A DNA stretch of 64,000 nucleotides from Phytophthora sp. 'mugwort'. Taxonomy: Eukaryota > Oomycota > Peronosporomycetes > Peronosporales > Peronosporaceae. Positions within the stretch are counted from its first letter, which is position 1, and every line of letters begins with the position of its first letter. The translations under genes were made by a program, and so were the position numbers. Location: assembly GCA_033558025.1 (NCBI GenBank), contig JAUCEF010000009.1, positions 744,001 through 808,000 of the forward strand, given 5' to 3'. Under the pieces are notes generated by a model. The model was given only the letters and a program-made list of their open reading frames with translations. It did no database searches and was not told the origin of the DNA. Shown in pieces: positions 33,585 to 44,690 of the stretch.

Positions 33585-35963
33585 TTACAAACGCACTGCA
33601 ATTAAACCTTTTGCACTGCTCCGAGCACGTTTAATCGTCAAGAACTTCTTCTCGTTGGTTACAACGTCCGTCCTTTTCAAAAACCACTTGGTGATCTCAA
33701 CGTAGCCCATGTACGATGCGTAGACAAGAGGTGAAGCTAGAATCGTCTCCCAAGCTTCTGGATCACTGAAATCAGTTCGTCGGATATGCAACGCAATCGT
33801 ATCGTTGATATTGCCGTCACCTTCTTCAATATATTGCACGAGTTCCTCAAATTGTTCCAAATCACCTTCGCTAAATCGCACAGCGTCGTGGTACGGATAC
33901 GACTCCAGGTCTGCTTCACCCATTTCACAAGGGGGAATCGACGGATCCATGACGTTTTCAGTAGAATGATTCGATGTTCTACACACTTTCACTTGCTCGT
34001 CCTTGGCCATTCCTCCTTCGGTTTGTGTTCGTAGAACTGCAGCTAAAACGATTGCCTTGAAGCGGAGAATAGTGTTCTTCGCTGGTATTAATGGAGGAGA
34101 AGAATCCATATCTGGTGGTACATGTGGTTGAGGAAAACTTTTAACTATTGTCGAGGTACCAGCCCGTTCAAGTTGCACGGCATCCCTCAGCACTACAGCA
34201 AACTCCACTGGATCAACGTCTGAGTCAATAAGTACAGCTTCCACTCCGTCCTTAAATATGAATGTACTCGTTTTCTCAGCGAGGAAATCAGCCATTTTAC
34301 TTGAGTTCATGGTGGTGAGAGCGCCCAGCAACTTTGTCGGGTCCCAAAGATCAAAAACCGCCCCGAAAATGTCCCTGATAACCAACCCTCCGCACATGGC
34401 CAACGCTGACGAAACGAGCGAAATCAGTCGATCGCGCGCTCGTCGCTTGAGTTCAAATTCTTCGTTTTGGATTAACGCTTCTCGTAGAGCATTCAACTGC
34501 GAGTGGAGTAGCCCGACATTATTTTCTCCTGCAGTGACTCGGCACTCCACATCGTGAAGAGAGCGTTTAATCTCTCGAACCCACTCGGAGTTTTCTACAT
34601 TCACTTTGGTCGCTTTCAGGTCCCACTCGACAAGTTCCGCGTCAGAAATGAATTCTTGGCGTCTGCATTCTTGCAATCCCATCTTGAAAAATACTGCTGC
34701 GCGGTCGTCGAACACTAATTTCTCGCGAATGACTTGCTCGAAGGTCTCGAGCAGCACTGCGTGCATTTCAGCTTGACTCAGAGCTCTGAAGCCCAGACTG
34801 AGGATGTGTCGTAGATCATACACGCTAGTCAGGTGTGCGAGTAGTGGGGTCAGTGTCTCCAAAGTCACTTCTTTTGAGTTGAGTAGCATTGCTGTCCGGT
34901 CTGAAAACGCACGCTTCTTCATATGTTGAAGGAGCATCCAGCACAATTCGTTATCGGCCCCGCTGTCAAGTGCAATGTCCAGCGGTAACTTGCCGTCGAG
35001 ACCCACAGACAGGGGATTTAAACCGCATTCAATAAGCAAATACTGGACAAGCGCACAAGCATTCAGCGAAGCAGCAAGATGCAGAGATGTCCAACAATCC
35101 CTGAGCTTTATTATCTGGATCCATTCCGGGTCTCCGATGCCTTCAAGGAGCTCCTGTAACCGCCGTGTATTTCTCGTTTGCATCACCTGAATCAATAGAT
35201 CTCTCTCGTAACCTTCACCAAGTTCAGTAAGTGTTGAACGCCACACGTCATCATCCGTATTTTTGATACCAACTTGAATAGATCTGTACTTGGATAGCAT
35301 GTCTTCCAGAACATCTTCACTTAAAGTTGCTCGAAGGATAGTTGCTACAGCCTCCAGGTGCTTCGCTTCCAGAGCGTCATCAATACAGAGCAAGTCTACG
35401 CTTGAGTTACTCGCTACAGAATTCCTCCAACAAGCTGACATCGCATCTGCATTCGTGGACTTGCCAACTGCCTCCACATTCGCGTATGCATCCAGCAACT
35501 CAACAAACTTATCGTGATCGGGGCCAGACTGAATAAATGCCTTTGCAACCTTCCCAGACTCACTGCGCACCATCGGATCTGCACCATTGGCCAACAGCTC
35601 AGCTGTGACCTCGAGCAGATTCCTCTTGATCGCGCAGTGTAGAGGAGTTCGCCCCATGAAGCCGACCTTGTTTGCATTCGCGCCGCGTTGGGCTAAAAGA
35701 ATCGCCGCTGCTGTCTTCTTGCCGTTAATCGCTTCATGAAGAGCTGTGAGTCGACTGGAATTCACGAGCTCCATGTTGGCTCCATGCTCTAATAGTAGCT
35801 CCAGCATTGCGATGTTGCCTTTCGCAGCTGCATCCATCAGAGGCGTCGACTTGAACCCTCGACGCTCGTTCACATCGTCTCTAAGCTCCAGACGGCGCCG
35901 AGCGCCTTCCAAGTCTCCACGCCGAACGTAGTCAGTAACGGTGTCGGGCGAGAAAAGCCCCAT
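33585..35963 (-). CDS. Ankyrin-repeat protein (792 aa)
   Basis: Intact single-exon gene from the ATG at 35963. Residues ~35-150 hold four ankyrin repeats (STPLMDAAAKGNIAMLELLL, LTALHEAINGKKTAAAILLA, RTPLHCAIKRNLLEVTAELL). A further pair lies around 290-340 (TSLHLAASLNACALVQYLL) and a degenerate one near the C-terminus (SPLVYASYMGYVEITKWFLK). Residues ~455-525 are charged and probably coiled coil. There is no catalytic domain, signal peptide or transmembrane helix, so it is probably a cytosolic scaffold; partner unknown. An initiator-like TCATTTTCTT lies about 33 bp upstream. Confidence 0.85.
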   Translation of the reverse strand: MGLFSPDTVTDYVRRGDLEGARRRLELRDDVNERRGFKSTPLMDAAAKGNIAMLELLLEHGANMELVNSSRLTALHEAINGKKTAAAILLAQRGANANKVGFMGRTPLHCAIKRNLLEVTAELLANGADPMVRSESGKVAKAFIQSGPDHDKFVELLDAYANVEAVGKSTNADAMSACWRNSVASNSSVDLLCIDDALEAKHLEAVATILRATLSEDVLEDMLSKYRSIQVGIKNTDDDVWRSTLTELGEGYERDLLIQVMQTRNTRRLQELLEGIGDPEWIQIIKLRDCWTSLHLAASLNACALVQYLLIECGLNPLSVGLDGKLPLDIALDSGADNELCWMLLQHMKKRAFSDRTAMLLNSKEVTLETLTPLLAHLTSVYDLRHILSLGFRALSQAEMHAVLLETFEQVIREKLVFDDRAAVFFKMGLQECRRQEFISDAELVEWDLKATKVNVENSEWVREIKRSLHDVECRVTAGENNVGLLHSQLNALREALIQNEEFELKRRARDRLISLVSSALAMCGGLVIRDIFGAVFDLWDPTKLLGALTTMNSSKMADFLAEKTSTFIFKDGVEAVLIDSDVDPVEFAVVLRDAVQLERAGTSTIVKSFPQPHVPPDMDSSPPLIPAKNTILRFKAIVLAAVLRTQTEGGMAKDEQVKVCRTSNHSTENVMDPSIPPCEMGEADLESYPYHDAVRFSEGDLEQFEELVQYIEEGDGNINDTIALHIRRTDFSDPEAWETILASPLVYASYMGYVEITKWFLKRTDVVTNEKKFLTIKRARSSAKGLIAVRL

Positions 35964-35984
35964 GTCTCCCTACAGTGTGTTAAG

Positions 35985-35999
35985 ATTTTAAGAAAATGA
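35985..35999 (-). promoter_or_regulatory. Oomycete-type initiator of the ankyrin gene
   Basis: The minus strand reads TCATTTTCTTAAAAT from 35999, matching YCAYTYY, ~33 bp before the ATG at 35963. Confidence 0.4.
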
Positions 36000-36198
36000 G
36001 TCGCCGACTCGCAACACCTTTTTACCTTTAGGTTTTACTTTAATGTCGGAGAAGCCGGATAAGAGCTACCCAGATGCTGGCAATGCGCATGTCTGGCAGC
36101 AGGAATGACCAATCGACGCGAACGACTATGCAGCACCAGCTGGGCCTTGAGTAAGTATTATTTCATATTATGTATTAATATAGTACTAATACCACGTA

Positions 36199-37765
36199 CA
36201 GTTCACGACAGTGGTATATGAACACCATCGGTCTCTCCAGTTTTTATCAAATTGTGTTTTCATTCGCTGAAATTACCCTGGATTATAACGAATTGCAAGA
36301 TCTGTCGATTGCACCAACTTTTGATGCTGAATTCCACCCGGTTTTAAAAAACGATGAGAAATATTACTTCACGAGGTGCGACACAATATATGAACATAAC
36401 TTCCACATGACCGAAACATTTGTTTTAAAGCATTATGGATGCGATTCACGCGTTGCTAATACGAAATATATGCTCCCCGGCGCACTAATACCCGGATACA
36501 GCGTTTGCGCATTGGTAGGATTAGATCTGTGAGCGTCTTGGGAGGAATTACAGCTCATGCCGCCAAAACCGCTTTCTTCAGCTCGTCTTTCGTGTTGTAC
36601 TGCTTCCCGCCTTCGTAAACTTGCTGGGTCATGATTCCCCATAGATTCTCAATAGAATTGAGGTCTGGGGACAAAGCTGGCCAGTCCATAACGTCGATCC
36701 CTTGAGCCTGAAGCCAGTTCATCGTGTAGCGGGATTTGTGGATGGCCGCATTGTCTTGTTGAAAAATATGGTTTTCCGCATCTATGAACGGTTCAAATGC
36801 GTGAGTACGGTGCTTACATACTTGACGGAGTCTTGGTTACCATCCACGAACTTCAATTCAGACTTGGTGTCCGCACGAAATGCTCCCCAAATCATGACAC
36901 CACCAGCACCAGTATGACGACGGAGGTTGAGCTCCTTAGGGCGACGCGTGTCGACCCATTCGTAGCGCATGCCATCCGGGCCATTCGGGTTCCACTTCTT
37001 CTCATCGCTGAACGCCACTTGACACCACGCTTCGTCATCCTTAAGACCCATACTCTCGGCCCACTTGACCCTTGCTTCTCGGTGGCGCTTCGTCAACGCT
37101 GGAGCGGCACCACGCTTCTTGTACTTGAGCCAGCTCACCGACTTGATCACGCACTGAATCGTACGCACGCTGAGCACCAACTTGAGCTCTTCTTTCACTT
37201 TTTTGCGGACAAACGGAGCACGGACACACAGCGGATGATGTGCCGCTTCTCACGCGCAGTCACTTTCGACACGCTTCCAAGCCGTTTCTTAGGCTGAAAA
37301 TTGGCAGGCGCCCTCAACACATTCTGCACGGCACCGACAGAGCGTGCGAACACCTGTGCGATGCCCCGGACCGAAAAACCGCGCAGTGAGAGCGTCTGAA
37401 TTGACTCGCGTTTTTTGTCGGACAGATGCGAAGCTCGTGCCATCGTTGGCGAATTAAAAAGTGGCGCCACGATTGGTGAGATAGCAGTCTGTATAGTAAA
37501 CACATTAACAACACGTGGCCAGGGTTGTGGATCAAACTTACGCAAACTTTCCGCAAACCCGAAGTAATATACATATATTGTGTCACACCTCGTGAAGTAA
37601 TATTTCTCATCGTTTTTCAAAACCGGGTGGAATTCAGCATCAAAAGTTGGTGCAATCGACAGATCTTGCAATTCGTTATAATCCAGGGTAATTTCAGCGA
37701 ATGAAAACACAATTTGATAAAAACTGGAGAGACCGATGGTGTTCATATACCACTGTCGCGGACTG
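36199..37765 (-). mobile_element. Tc1/mariner element A with 194-bp inverted repeats
   Basis: The ends 36199-36392 and 37572-37765 are near-identical inverted repeats of 194 bp starting CAGT, flanked on both sides by TA (36197-36198 and 37766-37767), the mariner target duplication. The element is 1,567 bp and sits between the ankyrin and ABC-F genes, 81 bp from the ABC-F stop. Long TIRs also encode the shared open frame beginning MNTIGLSSFYQ in both orientations, which is a repeat artefact, not a gene. Left of the insertion, a GTAAGT at 36149 after a short plus frame (from the ATG at 36043) hints that the element may have landed near or in a small gene. Confidence 0.85.
36456..37443 (-). pseudogene. 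Mariner A transposase, two frameshifts and one stop
   Basis: Starts at the ATG at 37443 (MARASHLSDKKRESIQTLS) with a helix-turn-helix (FSVRGIAQVFARSVGAVQNV). The frame breaks in an A run near 37200, then KSVSWLKYKKRG and the first Asp in VAFSDEKKWNPNGPDGM. It breaks again near 36790, followed by HIFQQDNAAIHKS (second Asp) and PALSPDLNSIENLWG (third acidic residue, Glu). A TGA at 36555-36557 stands where Trp is expected, before the normal C-terminal block. All catalytic residues are recognisable but no frame is intact. Confidence 0.78.
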
Positions 37766-37845
37766 TACTAACGTTATGCACAAAACCGGGTTAATACAAT
37801 ACTTCGATAGTATCTTTCTACCATTTCTTAGGGGTAATCAACTCG

Positions 37846-40374
37846 TTATATGCGTCCGAGCGAAGCCATGCGGCTCTCTTCCTTTTCTTGGTAAGCCTTC
37901 ACCCCGTCAAGTGGCACGAGAGACACCATGCCCTTCTTCTTGCTCACCTCAAAGGCACGGACTCGGCCGCACACGTGTTTGTCGCCGTCTTCCTCTCCAC
38001 GTTCGCTTCCATTCGTGAGGATATCCAGGAAATGCAGATCGTGCGAAATCAGCACCACCGCGCCCTGGTACTTCCGCAGTGCCTCGCCCAATAACTGGAT
38101 CGTGTTCATATCCAAATGGTTCGTAGGCTCATCAAGCAACAGCACATGCGGCGGGTACGGAAACGTGGCCCACGCCAGACCCACTCGTACCAATTGCCCA
38201 CCAGAAAGAGCGTTCAACGGAACTGCCACAACGGCACTACCAGAAATGCCAAAGCTGCTCAAATGCCCTCGCATTTTGCCCTCGCTCGCGGACACCCCGG
38301 CCACCACTTCTGTTGGCATCGGTAGAGATGCTGCTTCATCCGTTTGCAGCCGTGTGCGCAACAACTCCAGTGGAGTGAGACCTCGAGACCATTCCTGACG
38401 CTTGAGATCCTCCACGTTGTGTTGCATCAGTGACGCAATCCGCGCTCCGTGGAAATACTCGACCTTGCCGCCTTTCGGCGCTAAGACCTTGCTTACCAGC
38501 TTCATGAAGGTCGTTTTGCCTGCGCCATTGCGACCCACAAGCACGATCTTGTCCCCATAGTTAATGGTAAGGTTGAGTTTCTCCAGTACAAGCGGCATCT
38601 TGGGTTTGTCCATATCAGCATCAGGTGGTAAATCGTATCGGAATGACACGTTCTCAAGCGAGATCATTGTTGTGTTGTCCAGCTTGGTGAGATTCCGAAT
38701 CTGAGGAGGATCGCTGGACAGAATACGCGACGCTGAGCTGGCACTGTTGCCGCCGTCGGTCTCGTCATATTTGGCTTGATCCTCAGCCTGATCGCGATCC
38801 GTGAGAAAGTACCCAACACGGTCGCGATTTAGTTTAAAGCGAGTGCCCTTCGCACTCCGCTCGTTGCCAATGCGTTCCATTTTCTTCTTCTTTGATGCTG
38901 CAACTTGCATCTTTTTGTCGTCCTTCGACCGTGTTGCTTGCTGAGAGAGTTTGGAAACCATCGCGCTTATCTGTTCCGTCTTCTTGTCCAGTTTGGTTTG
39001 CAAACGAGCGTTAAACTGCCGCTTCCTGGCCATTGCCAGCTCGAACGAGTCATAAGTGCCTTCGTAGTACGCTAGTGACTTGTCAAACCCACGAAAGAAA
39101 ATAGTCTCCTCCGTCACGGCATTCAGGAAGAATCGGTCGTGCGATACAACTACTAGCGTTACAGGCGTCCCCAGCACGTCGTCGAGAGTGAGCAAGTAGT
39201 TCTTGAGCCACAAGATCGAGGGCGTATCCAAGTGATTCGTTGGCTCGTCCAGTAGCAAGAAATCCGGCTCCATGAATAGCACACGAGCTAGAAGAATACG
39301 CACTTGCCAGCCACCACTCAGTGAAGACAGCGGCGCATCCTGCTTAGCAGGACTAACACCCATACTCGTCAGTATTTGTCGTGCACGCGCTTCCATCGAT
39401 GCTTCGTCCAGTATCTTCAACTCTTGTTGGAACTCTTCCATCCTCTGATGGATCTCACGCAAGATATCCGTCTCATTAGCTGCTGCTATGCTCTCGTGCT
39501 CTTCATCACCCGACAACGTCGTAAATTGCAGTCTTTTACGCAACTCTGCCGTATTGTGCTCGGCTTCCAGCAGCCTCAATCTCGCATCCCTACCAAGCAT
39601 ACCACTACGCTTGATCGCGATCTTACTAGCAGCTTCCTGGGCTTGCTCCGCCTCCATCACTTGAACCGTCAACAGCGCATGCAGTAACGCGGCCTTATCA
39701 GTAGCAAACTTATCCCCCTCCTCCGCCGCTGAAGACTCCACTAGCACCGCCTGCAGTACATCAATTTTATGCTGTAACTCAACAACCCTCGTATCTGCAC
39801 TCAAGACCGTGTGCAGCACCGACTGATGCGCCGCCTCGGGCGATAACGACGACGTGTCCAGCTGGTTCACGTACAGGATCTTGAGCGACGTCGGAAGACC
39901 TTCTACCAGTCCGTCCGCCAGTGCCGTGAGCAGCGTGGACTTGCCGATACCATTGGGTCCCACAAGGCCATAGCGAGTGCCATAATTGAGCTTCAATTGG
40001 GTGTCTCTCAGTAGCTCCACGACGCCCACGGGGTCCGCAGTCTCATCGGGTGACGAGGTCCCAATTGCGAGAGTGAACTGGTTGAGTAAAACGTTCTTGC
40101 CGAACTCGTCGAAGGTGACAGTGTGGAACCGACTTTGCTGTGATGTTGCAATGATAACAGGATTTTTGCGGACATTGGCGTCGACCTCGGGGGCCTCGGA
40201 ATCGACTTTGATACTGCTGGACTTCAACTTGGAATGGGTTAGCGACCGCTTGGAGCGTTTCTCGCCGCGTTTCGAGCTGCGTTTTTCCTTGCGTGAGAGC
40301 AACGCGCTGAGATCGAGCGAGTTATTGGAAGAGGCGCTGCGGCCGCCGTCGAGGCGGTGCATCGTGGGCAGCAT
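37846..40374 (-). CDS. ABC-F family ATPase (two nucleotide-binding domains, no membrane domain)
   Basis: 842 residues from the ATG at 40374 (the open frame extends 14 codons further only from a TTG). A basic Ser/Lys-rich N-terminus (to ~70) is followed by NBD1 with Walker A GPNGIGKS (139-146), signature LSGGW (~350), Walker B LLLDEPTNHLD (~375). A linker with a charged helix pair (RKRQFNARLQTKLDKKTEQI) is the ABC-F hallmark. NBD2 has GRNGAGKTT (~613), LSGGQLVRVGLA (~722), LLLDEPTNHLD (~745). ABC-F proteins act on the ribosome in translation control (Gcn20/ABCF-like) rather than in transport. A large insertion in NBD1 between Walker A and signature is a variation. Intronless. Confidence 0.93.
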   Translation of the reverse strand: MLPTMHRLDGGRSASSNNSLDLSALLSRKEKRSSKRGEKRSKRSLTHSKLKSSSIKVDSEAPEVDANVRKNPVIIATSQQSRFHTVTFDEFGKNVLLNQFTLAIGTSSPDETADPVGVVELLRDTQLKLNYGTRYGLVGPNGIGKSTLLTALADGLVEGLPTSLKILYVNQLDTSSLSPEAAHQSVLHTVLSADTRVVELQHKIDVLQAVLVESSAAEEGDKFATDKAALLHALLTVQVMEAEQAQEAASKIAIKRSGMLGRDARLRLLEAEHNTAELRKRLQFTTLSGDEEHESIAAANETDILREIHQRMEEFQQELKILDEASMEARARQILTSMGVSPAKQDAPLSSLSGGWQVRILLARVLFMEPDFLLLDEPTNHLDTPSILWLKNYLLTLDDVLGTPVTLVVVSHDRFFLNAVTEETIFFRGFDKSLAYYEGTYDSFELAMARKRQFNARLQTKLDKKTEQISAMVSKLSQQATRSKDDKKMQVAASKKKKMERIGNERSAKGTRFKLNRDRVGYFLTDRDQAEDQAKYDETDGGNSASSASRILSSDPPQIRNLTKLDNTTMISLENVSFRYDLPPDADMDKPKMPLVLEKLNLTINYGDKIVLVGRNGAGKTTFMKLVSKVLAPKGGKVEYFHGARIASLMQHNVEDLKRQEWSRGLTPLELLRTRLQTDEAASLPMPTEVVAGVSASEGKMRGHLSSFGISGSAVVAVPLNALSGGQLVRVGLAWATFPYPPHVLLLDEPTNHLDMNTIQLLGEALRKYQGAVVLISHDLHFLDILTNGSERGEEDGDKHVCGRVRAFEVSKKKGMVSLVPLDGVKAYQEKEESRMASLGRI

Positions 40375-40375
40375 G

Positions 40376-40390
40376 CTGATGGTGAAGTGA
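40376..40390 (-). promoter_or_regulatory. Initiator-like site of the ABC-F gene
   Basis: The minus strand reads TCACTTCACC from 40390, matching the YCAYTYY core, 16 bp before the chosen ATG at 40374. It supports that start over the upstream TTG. Motif match only. Confidence 0.35.
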
Positions 40391-40416
40391 GGATTGGAAT
40401 ATGTGACGGGGTACAA

Positions 40417-41322
40417 ATTGTCAAGGACCAGGTACCGCTTTGATGGTACCGCACGGAAGCTTCAGTGAAGGTGCTTTGCGGTGATATCCGGGACTATACG
40501 TGTATACGCAGAACTGAGTTTGATGTGTGTACCGACATTTCGTTACCATAAGGGCTCCCTTTGTCAAAAGGCCAATCGTGAAATGGCCAATTAAAATCGG
40601 GAAATCTCCAGCCCATGTTATTAGTAGCCTGTTTTATACATGACTTTTACCATGTCTGTAATTTATAAATTTCAGGCGTTTTTAATTTCAGGCCTCCCCG
40701 CCACTCACTCGTTCTGCCACGCGTCGTGAGATGCGGAAGCTGGCCCCCAAGCAACCGCGCTGCCGACGAAGCCCTGGGAGCCCTCCCTGCCTGCCGACTG
40801 GACTGGTATGTTCCCCGTCTCAGTCAAGAAGACTGTGCCCACCTACAGTGAAAGTATTGGGGCATATTCACCCAGTGACTTCGTGTTATGCCAGGTCCTG
40901 CACGAAAAAACGCTCGTGACCTCACTTGACTTCACTTGCTGTCCGGAAGCCTTCCCTGTGTCCTTACCCCCCCCCCCACCACCACCACCACCACCACCTC
41001 GCAATTGAGGTGCGAGGTTTCGTATGCGTAAGTGTACATCGTGCTGTATTGCTTCCCGCCACGTTTGTTGGAATTTTCTTGAATCGTATGCAGACTCGTG
41101 GAGTACGACTGCGGGTTTGTTCGAGACTTCGAAAGAACTGGAGGAGGCTGGCGAGAAACTCAGGTATGATATGAGGGCTCTATGAGTGCGTGTGCACGTT
41201 GCGTACGCCATACTATCGAAGTGTTCATACTGTAGTATGAGCTAGTTCAGTATGCTAATAGGGGGGGATAGCCATGTTTTGGATATGTATTTTTTCGCCA
41301 TGCATCTTCTGCAGACATTAAC
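40417..41322. other. Upstream region with possible exon remnants
   Basis: 40967-41000 is a C run followed by CCA repeats. On the plus strand, 41006-41163 could hold two exons around a GTAAGT..CAG intron (41029-41092), giving VSYALVEYDCGFVRDFERT and a GTATGA donor, but I cannot connect them to a full gene. An antisense frame with a poly-Gly run is a shadow of the C/CCA repeat. Confidence 0.3.
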
Positions 41323-42260
41323 ATGGCGCGCACAAAGAAGACTGCCCAGATTTTGCGTTTCTTGCTGGATAAGTCGTGTGTGGAGAAGCGACCCCCAGAG
41401 GTAGTCAACTTGGCCTATCGCCTCCCAGAGTCAGTGGTGATTGAAGCACTCGCTCTTATCCAGCAAAGATGCCCTTTCGGAGACGCAATGGATCTCACAA
41501 CGCCACTAGATGCTACCGACTAGTGTTGGGTCGTTAGAATAGACGGAGCAGGAGATGTCACGCAAAGACAACTCATGGCGATGCAGTACATATGGAGTTT
41601 GAATGATATATGTATTAAAGGAAACCTGTGTTACTCATGGTTGATGAGCGACGTAGATGGACAGTCTCCATTTGAAGATGTAGGAACGCTGGCAAAGCGA
41701 TTATATGATGCGTTGCCCTTTGAGCGTCTCCCAGGGTTTGGTGACGGCATTGATCTCGATTGAACTCATCTCTTTGCGCTCGAGAGGGCGCTTGGTACCA
41801 CGACAATTTTATCATGCTTTATGATTGCTCTGGCGGACAAGTACCCGAGCGTGACGATAACTTTCTGCCGGCGTTGCGCACACCTTCACCGAAGAAATTC
41901 AAGCACCTTCTGCCGTCGACGGTGAGCTTGCTGTCCGCGGCGACCAAGGACCTGATTTTTATGCCCCTGAATGTCAATGACACGCACTGGATGTGGATTT
42001 TGGTGCATCGACCAAGATGTACTATCTACTTCTACGATAGCTTTGATAAGCGGGTAAACCAGGACCTGCTGGCCGTTTTGGCTGCTGAGCTCAAGACATT
42101 GAGTCTTTCCGAGTCTTATCAAATAGGCGCCGCCCACAGCCCCATTCAGAAAGATGGTGACAATTGTGGGCTTTTCATTTGCCTGCAAAGCCCACAATTG
42201 TCACCGTTCTTCCTTGGGGAAGAAAGGACGCCAAACAAACAGGCAAATGAAAAGCGGTAG
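41323..42260 (+). pseudogene. Ulp1-like (C48) peptidase of a mobile element, second copy
   Basis: Plus-strand pieces at 41323-41523, 41575-41763 and 41760-42260. The last has the peptidase domain: PLNVNDTHWMWIL (His), IYFYDSFDK (Asp), and PIQKDGDNCGLFIC (oxyanion Gln and catalytic Cys). All four active-site residues are present, unlike the copy at 5.3 kb. Right after NCGLFIC the sequence turns into an inverted copy of itself, so the C-terminus is lost. Upstream pieces are separated by stops. Probably transposon-derived, as for the copy at 5.3 kb. Confidence 0.5.
42156..42255. repeat. Nested inverted duplications at the end of the Ulp1-like frame
   Basis: 42156-42174 and 42187-42205 are exact 19-bp inverted copies (GGTGACAATTGTGGGCTTT and its complement). 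In addition 42170-42185 and 42240-42255 are exact 16-bp inverted copies. The two pairs overlap in the coding sequence of the catalytic Cys motif. Confidence 0.9.
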
Positions 42261-43377
42261 TGACTACTCGACAAAAGGTTTGCAACGCCTCCGGTAGGAT
42301 GCTGCGACCATGATGAACTTCAGCGATGCCATTAAAGCCGAAGACGCAGACACTCAGTAAGCACAACAGCTAAGACCGTTAATACATGTTTGCATCTTTC
42401 ATCCATGTTTGAATTGGCCATCCATGGTTCCTATGAGTTAACCAAGTGGATACATTATATGTGATGGGTTCGAAGTATGCCATATAAGTGAAAATACCAG
42501 TCCGACAGCACAGCTTCTCAAACAGTCTTCAGTTTTAATGTCGTGGCGTCAACATGATTTGACTATGTTTCGACATAGCGCGAACATAGTAATCGTATAT
42601 TACGTCTTTCGTAAGATATTGGTTTGGTATTCTATTTTGTGAAAACACGGTGAAAACATGGCTCACACGGACATTTCCCATGATTTCCGTTACCTAACCA
42701 TTTTAGAAAGCATGGACCCCCCCTAACCGCCATTAAATTGCGGCAATTTGGGAGGTGCAACTCGGTTTTTGTCAAAGGCAAGATTTACAGTAACAGTGTT
42801 TCAAAAGTACGGAACCCAGCGAGGGGTTGGGAACATTCATTTCTGAATTGACCTCGTTTCAGCACAATGGTGCGCCCGCACGTAGGAGGCGGAGGGCGAA
42901 AGCTAAAGTTGTATGCTCGAAAACCGTACTCCTATACAGATAAATAAACCTATATAGAGATTCTGGTAGTCTTGACAGTCGTGTGCAGGTAGGTTTTGGT
43001 ATTATTGCATGCCCACTGAAACTGAAGAAGCTAAAAAGAGTAGGTAGATGGGTACGAGAGCGCTCTCATATTGAGAGCATATGCTTACAGGCGAAAAGGC
43101 GGTATGCAGAAGTCTCAAAAGCGTGGCCAAGGCACGGTATTGTCAGCCGAAGCGTAGGAGCAGATTTTTACGACTCGTAGAACAAGCAAATTTACACGCA
43201 TTCATAGACTACGAGACGGACTAACCAAATTACAACATATAATATCCTGTTTGAATTACTGTACCTACGGATAAATGCCTTTTAAGGATAAGGTACTTAA
43301 AAGTACCTTTTCACGAACCGTTAAATAGCGGAGCCTACCATTATGCAGGTCGGTCGGGTATTCCCGTCTCAACCCAG
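42261..43377. other. Gene-free interval
   Basis: No gene recognised. A short plus frame at 42983-43180 may be the 5' part of the pogo-like relic that follows. A small palindrome GGTACTTAAAAGTACC lies at 43289-43304. Confidence 0.35.
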
Positions 43378-44690
43378 ATGCTAACTCAGAAGGCTCTTGA
43401 AGTCGCTGCGGAGGCGGGCGTGCTACCAAGCACGTTTCGAGCTTCTGCATCTTGGGCTCGGCACTTTTTCCGTCGCCACAAACTCTCGATCCGGGCGCGA
43501 ACTAGGCAAGGCCAAACTACTCCAGCTGATGCCGCTCAAGTTGCATCATCATTCACCGCGAAAGTTCGACAGATGATGGCTGAGCAGGCATTACAGAGGT
43601 GTACAGTGCGGATCAAACAGGTTTAATACTTGTGTGCAATATTTAGTTTCGCATTATTTTACATGAGCGATTAACCTATTGTAGCTGTATGTTTTGTGTG
43701 CTTGCCTCGGAAGACGATCGACTATCGCAACGCTCGAACAATTTGGATTAAATGTGCGGAGAAGGACAAGGAGTGGGCTACAGCAATGTTTCTGGCAGAC
43801 GCCGACAGGAATAAGCGACAACCGTTTCTGGTGTTAAGACGCGGCCGTCCATAAACTCGACGAGAGAGCCGCCCAACACATAATCCGGCATGGGTTTTGG
43901 TCGGACATTGTGGAAATCCATTGACCCGATGCAAAAATCTACAGGCTGTCGTATCTTTGGCAACGCAAAAGATTGGTGAGACTCAGCGCTCTCAGTTGAA
44001 TTTCTAAAGTACCATTTTGTTGGGCGGGGGAACTGTGATAACACCGTTTGCTGTTAGAAATGATTTTTCTGGTCATTGGGTCGAGAATGTAACTCACTAT
44101 GCCGCGTCGATCAAGGTTGTTCTGATAAAGGTATCTCCTAGGTATACTTATGTATGTCAACCGGCTGATATTGCTTGAAAGCAGCAGCAGCAGTGCAGAT
44201 AGAAGCCCCTCGTCAGGCAGCAGTTACCAGCCAGCTAGAACTTGCCAGAGATTTAGAACAAGCAAAGGAGCGCGTGGCATCACAAATTGTTGTGGTCGCG
44301 TCTGGCTTTCCTGCGCCAACCTGGTTTGCGAGCAATAGCAGTGACTGTCGTGAGGAAGACGTTTCGAGTAACGCACAGATCGGCAACGCAGTTACACACC
44401 AAGAACGCGACGAATCGGAGTCGGACACGCCCAACAAGACTCCAACGCAACCAAGTCGACGACGACGATCGCGAAAGAGGGACGGGGCAGCTTTGAACTT
44501 GCTGCTCCGTCGAGGGCCGACATAACCAAGTGGATCACGAATGCTTGGGGAAATCGCACGGCTGCGAGGATAATTGGGTGCTTCAGACGCATCGGCTTGA
44601 TAAATGACACGCGGCCAGCTGAGCATGTTGAATTCAAGACCAGCATCCGAAATCAAATCTGTGCTGGAGTCGCTTTCGGCACTATCACGC
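43378..44690 (+). mobile_element. pogo-like transposase relic 2
   Basis: Plus-strand blocks in pogo order: Tc5-type DNA-binding end SASWARHFFRRHKLSIRART (43443-43500); VYSADQTGL (about 43600, first catalytic Asp); after a likely ~55-bp intron or gap, TIWIKCAEKDKEWATAMFLA (43735-43800); GFGRTLWKSIDPMQK (43890-43930); EFLKYHF; VTHYAASIKVV and YVCQPADIA (44090-44175, the QPAD block); and a C-terminal piece ITKWITNAWGNRTAARII (44525-44580). Several stops and frame changes. It belongs to a different subfamily from the pogo at 16-17.8 kb. Element ends not found. Confidence 0.6.

Noticed and set aside
36218..37746. Two open frames with the same protein start (MNTIGLSSFYQ) in opposite directions
   Set aside because: They are the two long inverted repeats of mariner A, read inward; not duplicated genes.
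40843..41211. Frame with an 11-residue glycine run
   Set aside because: Produced by a simple C/CCA repeat read in antisense.
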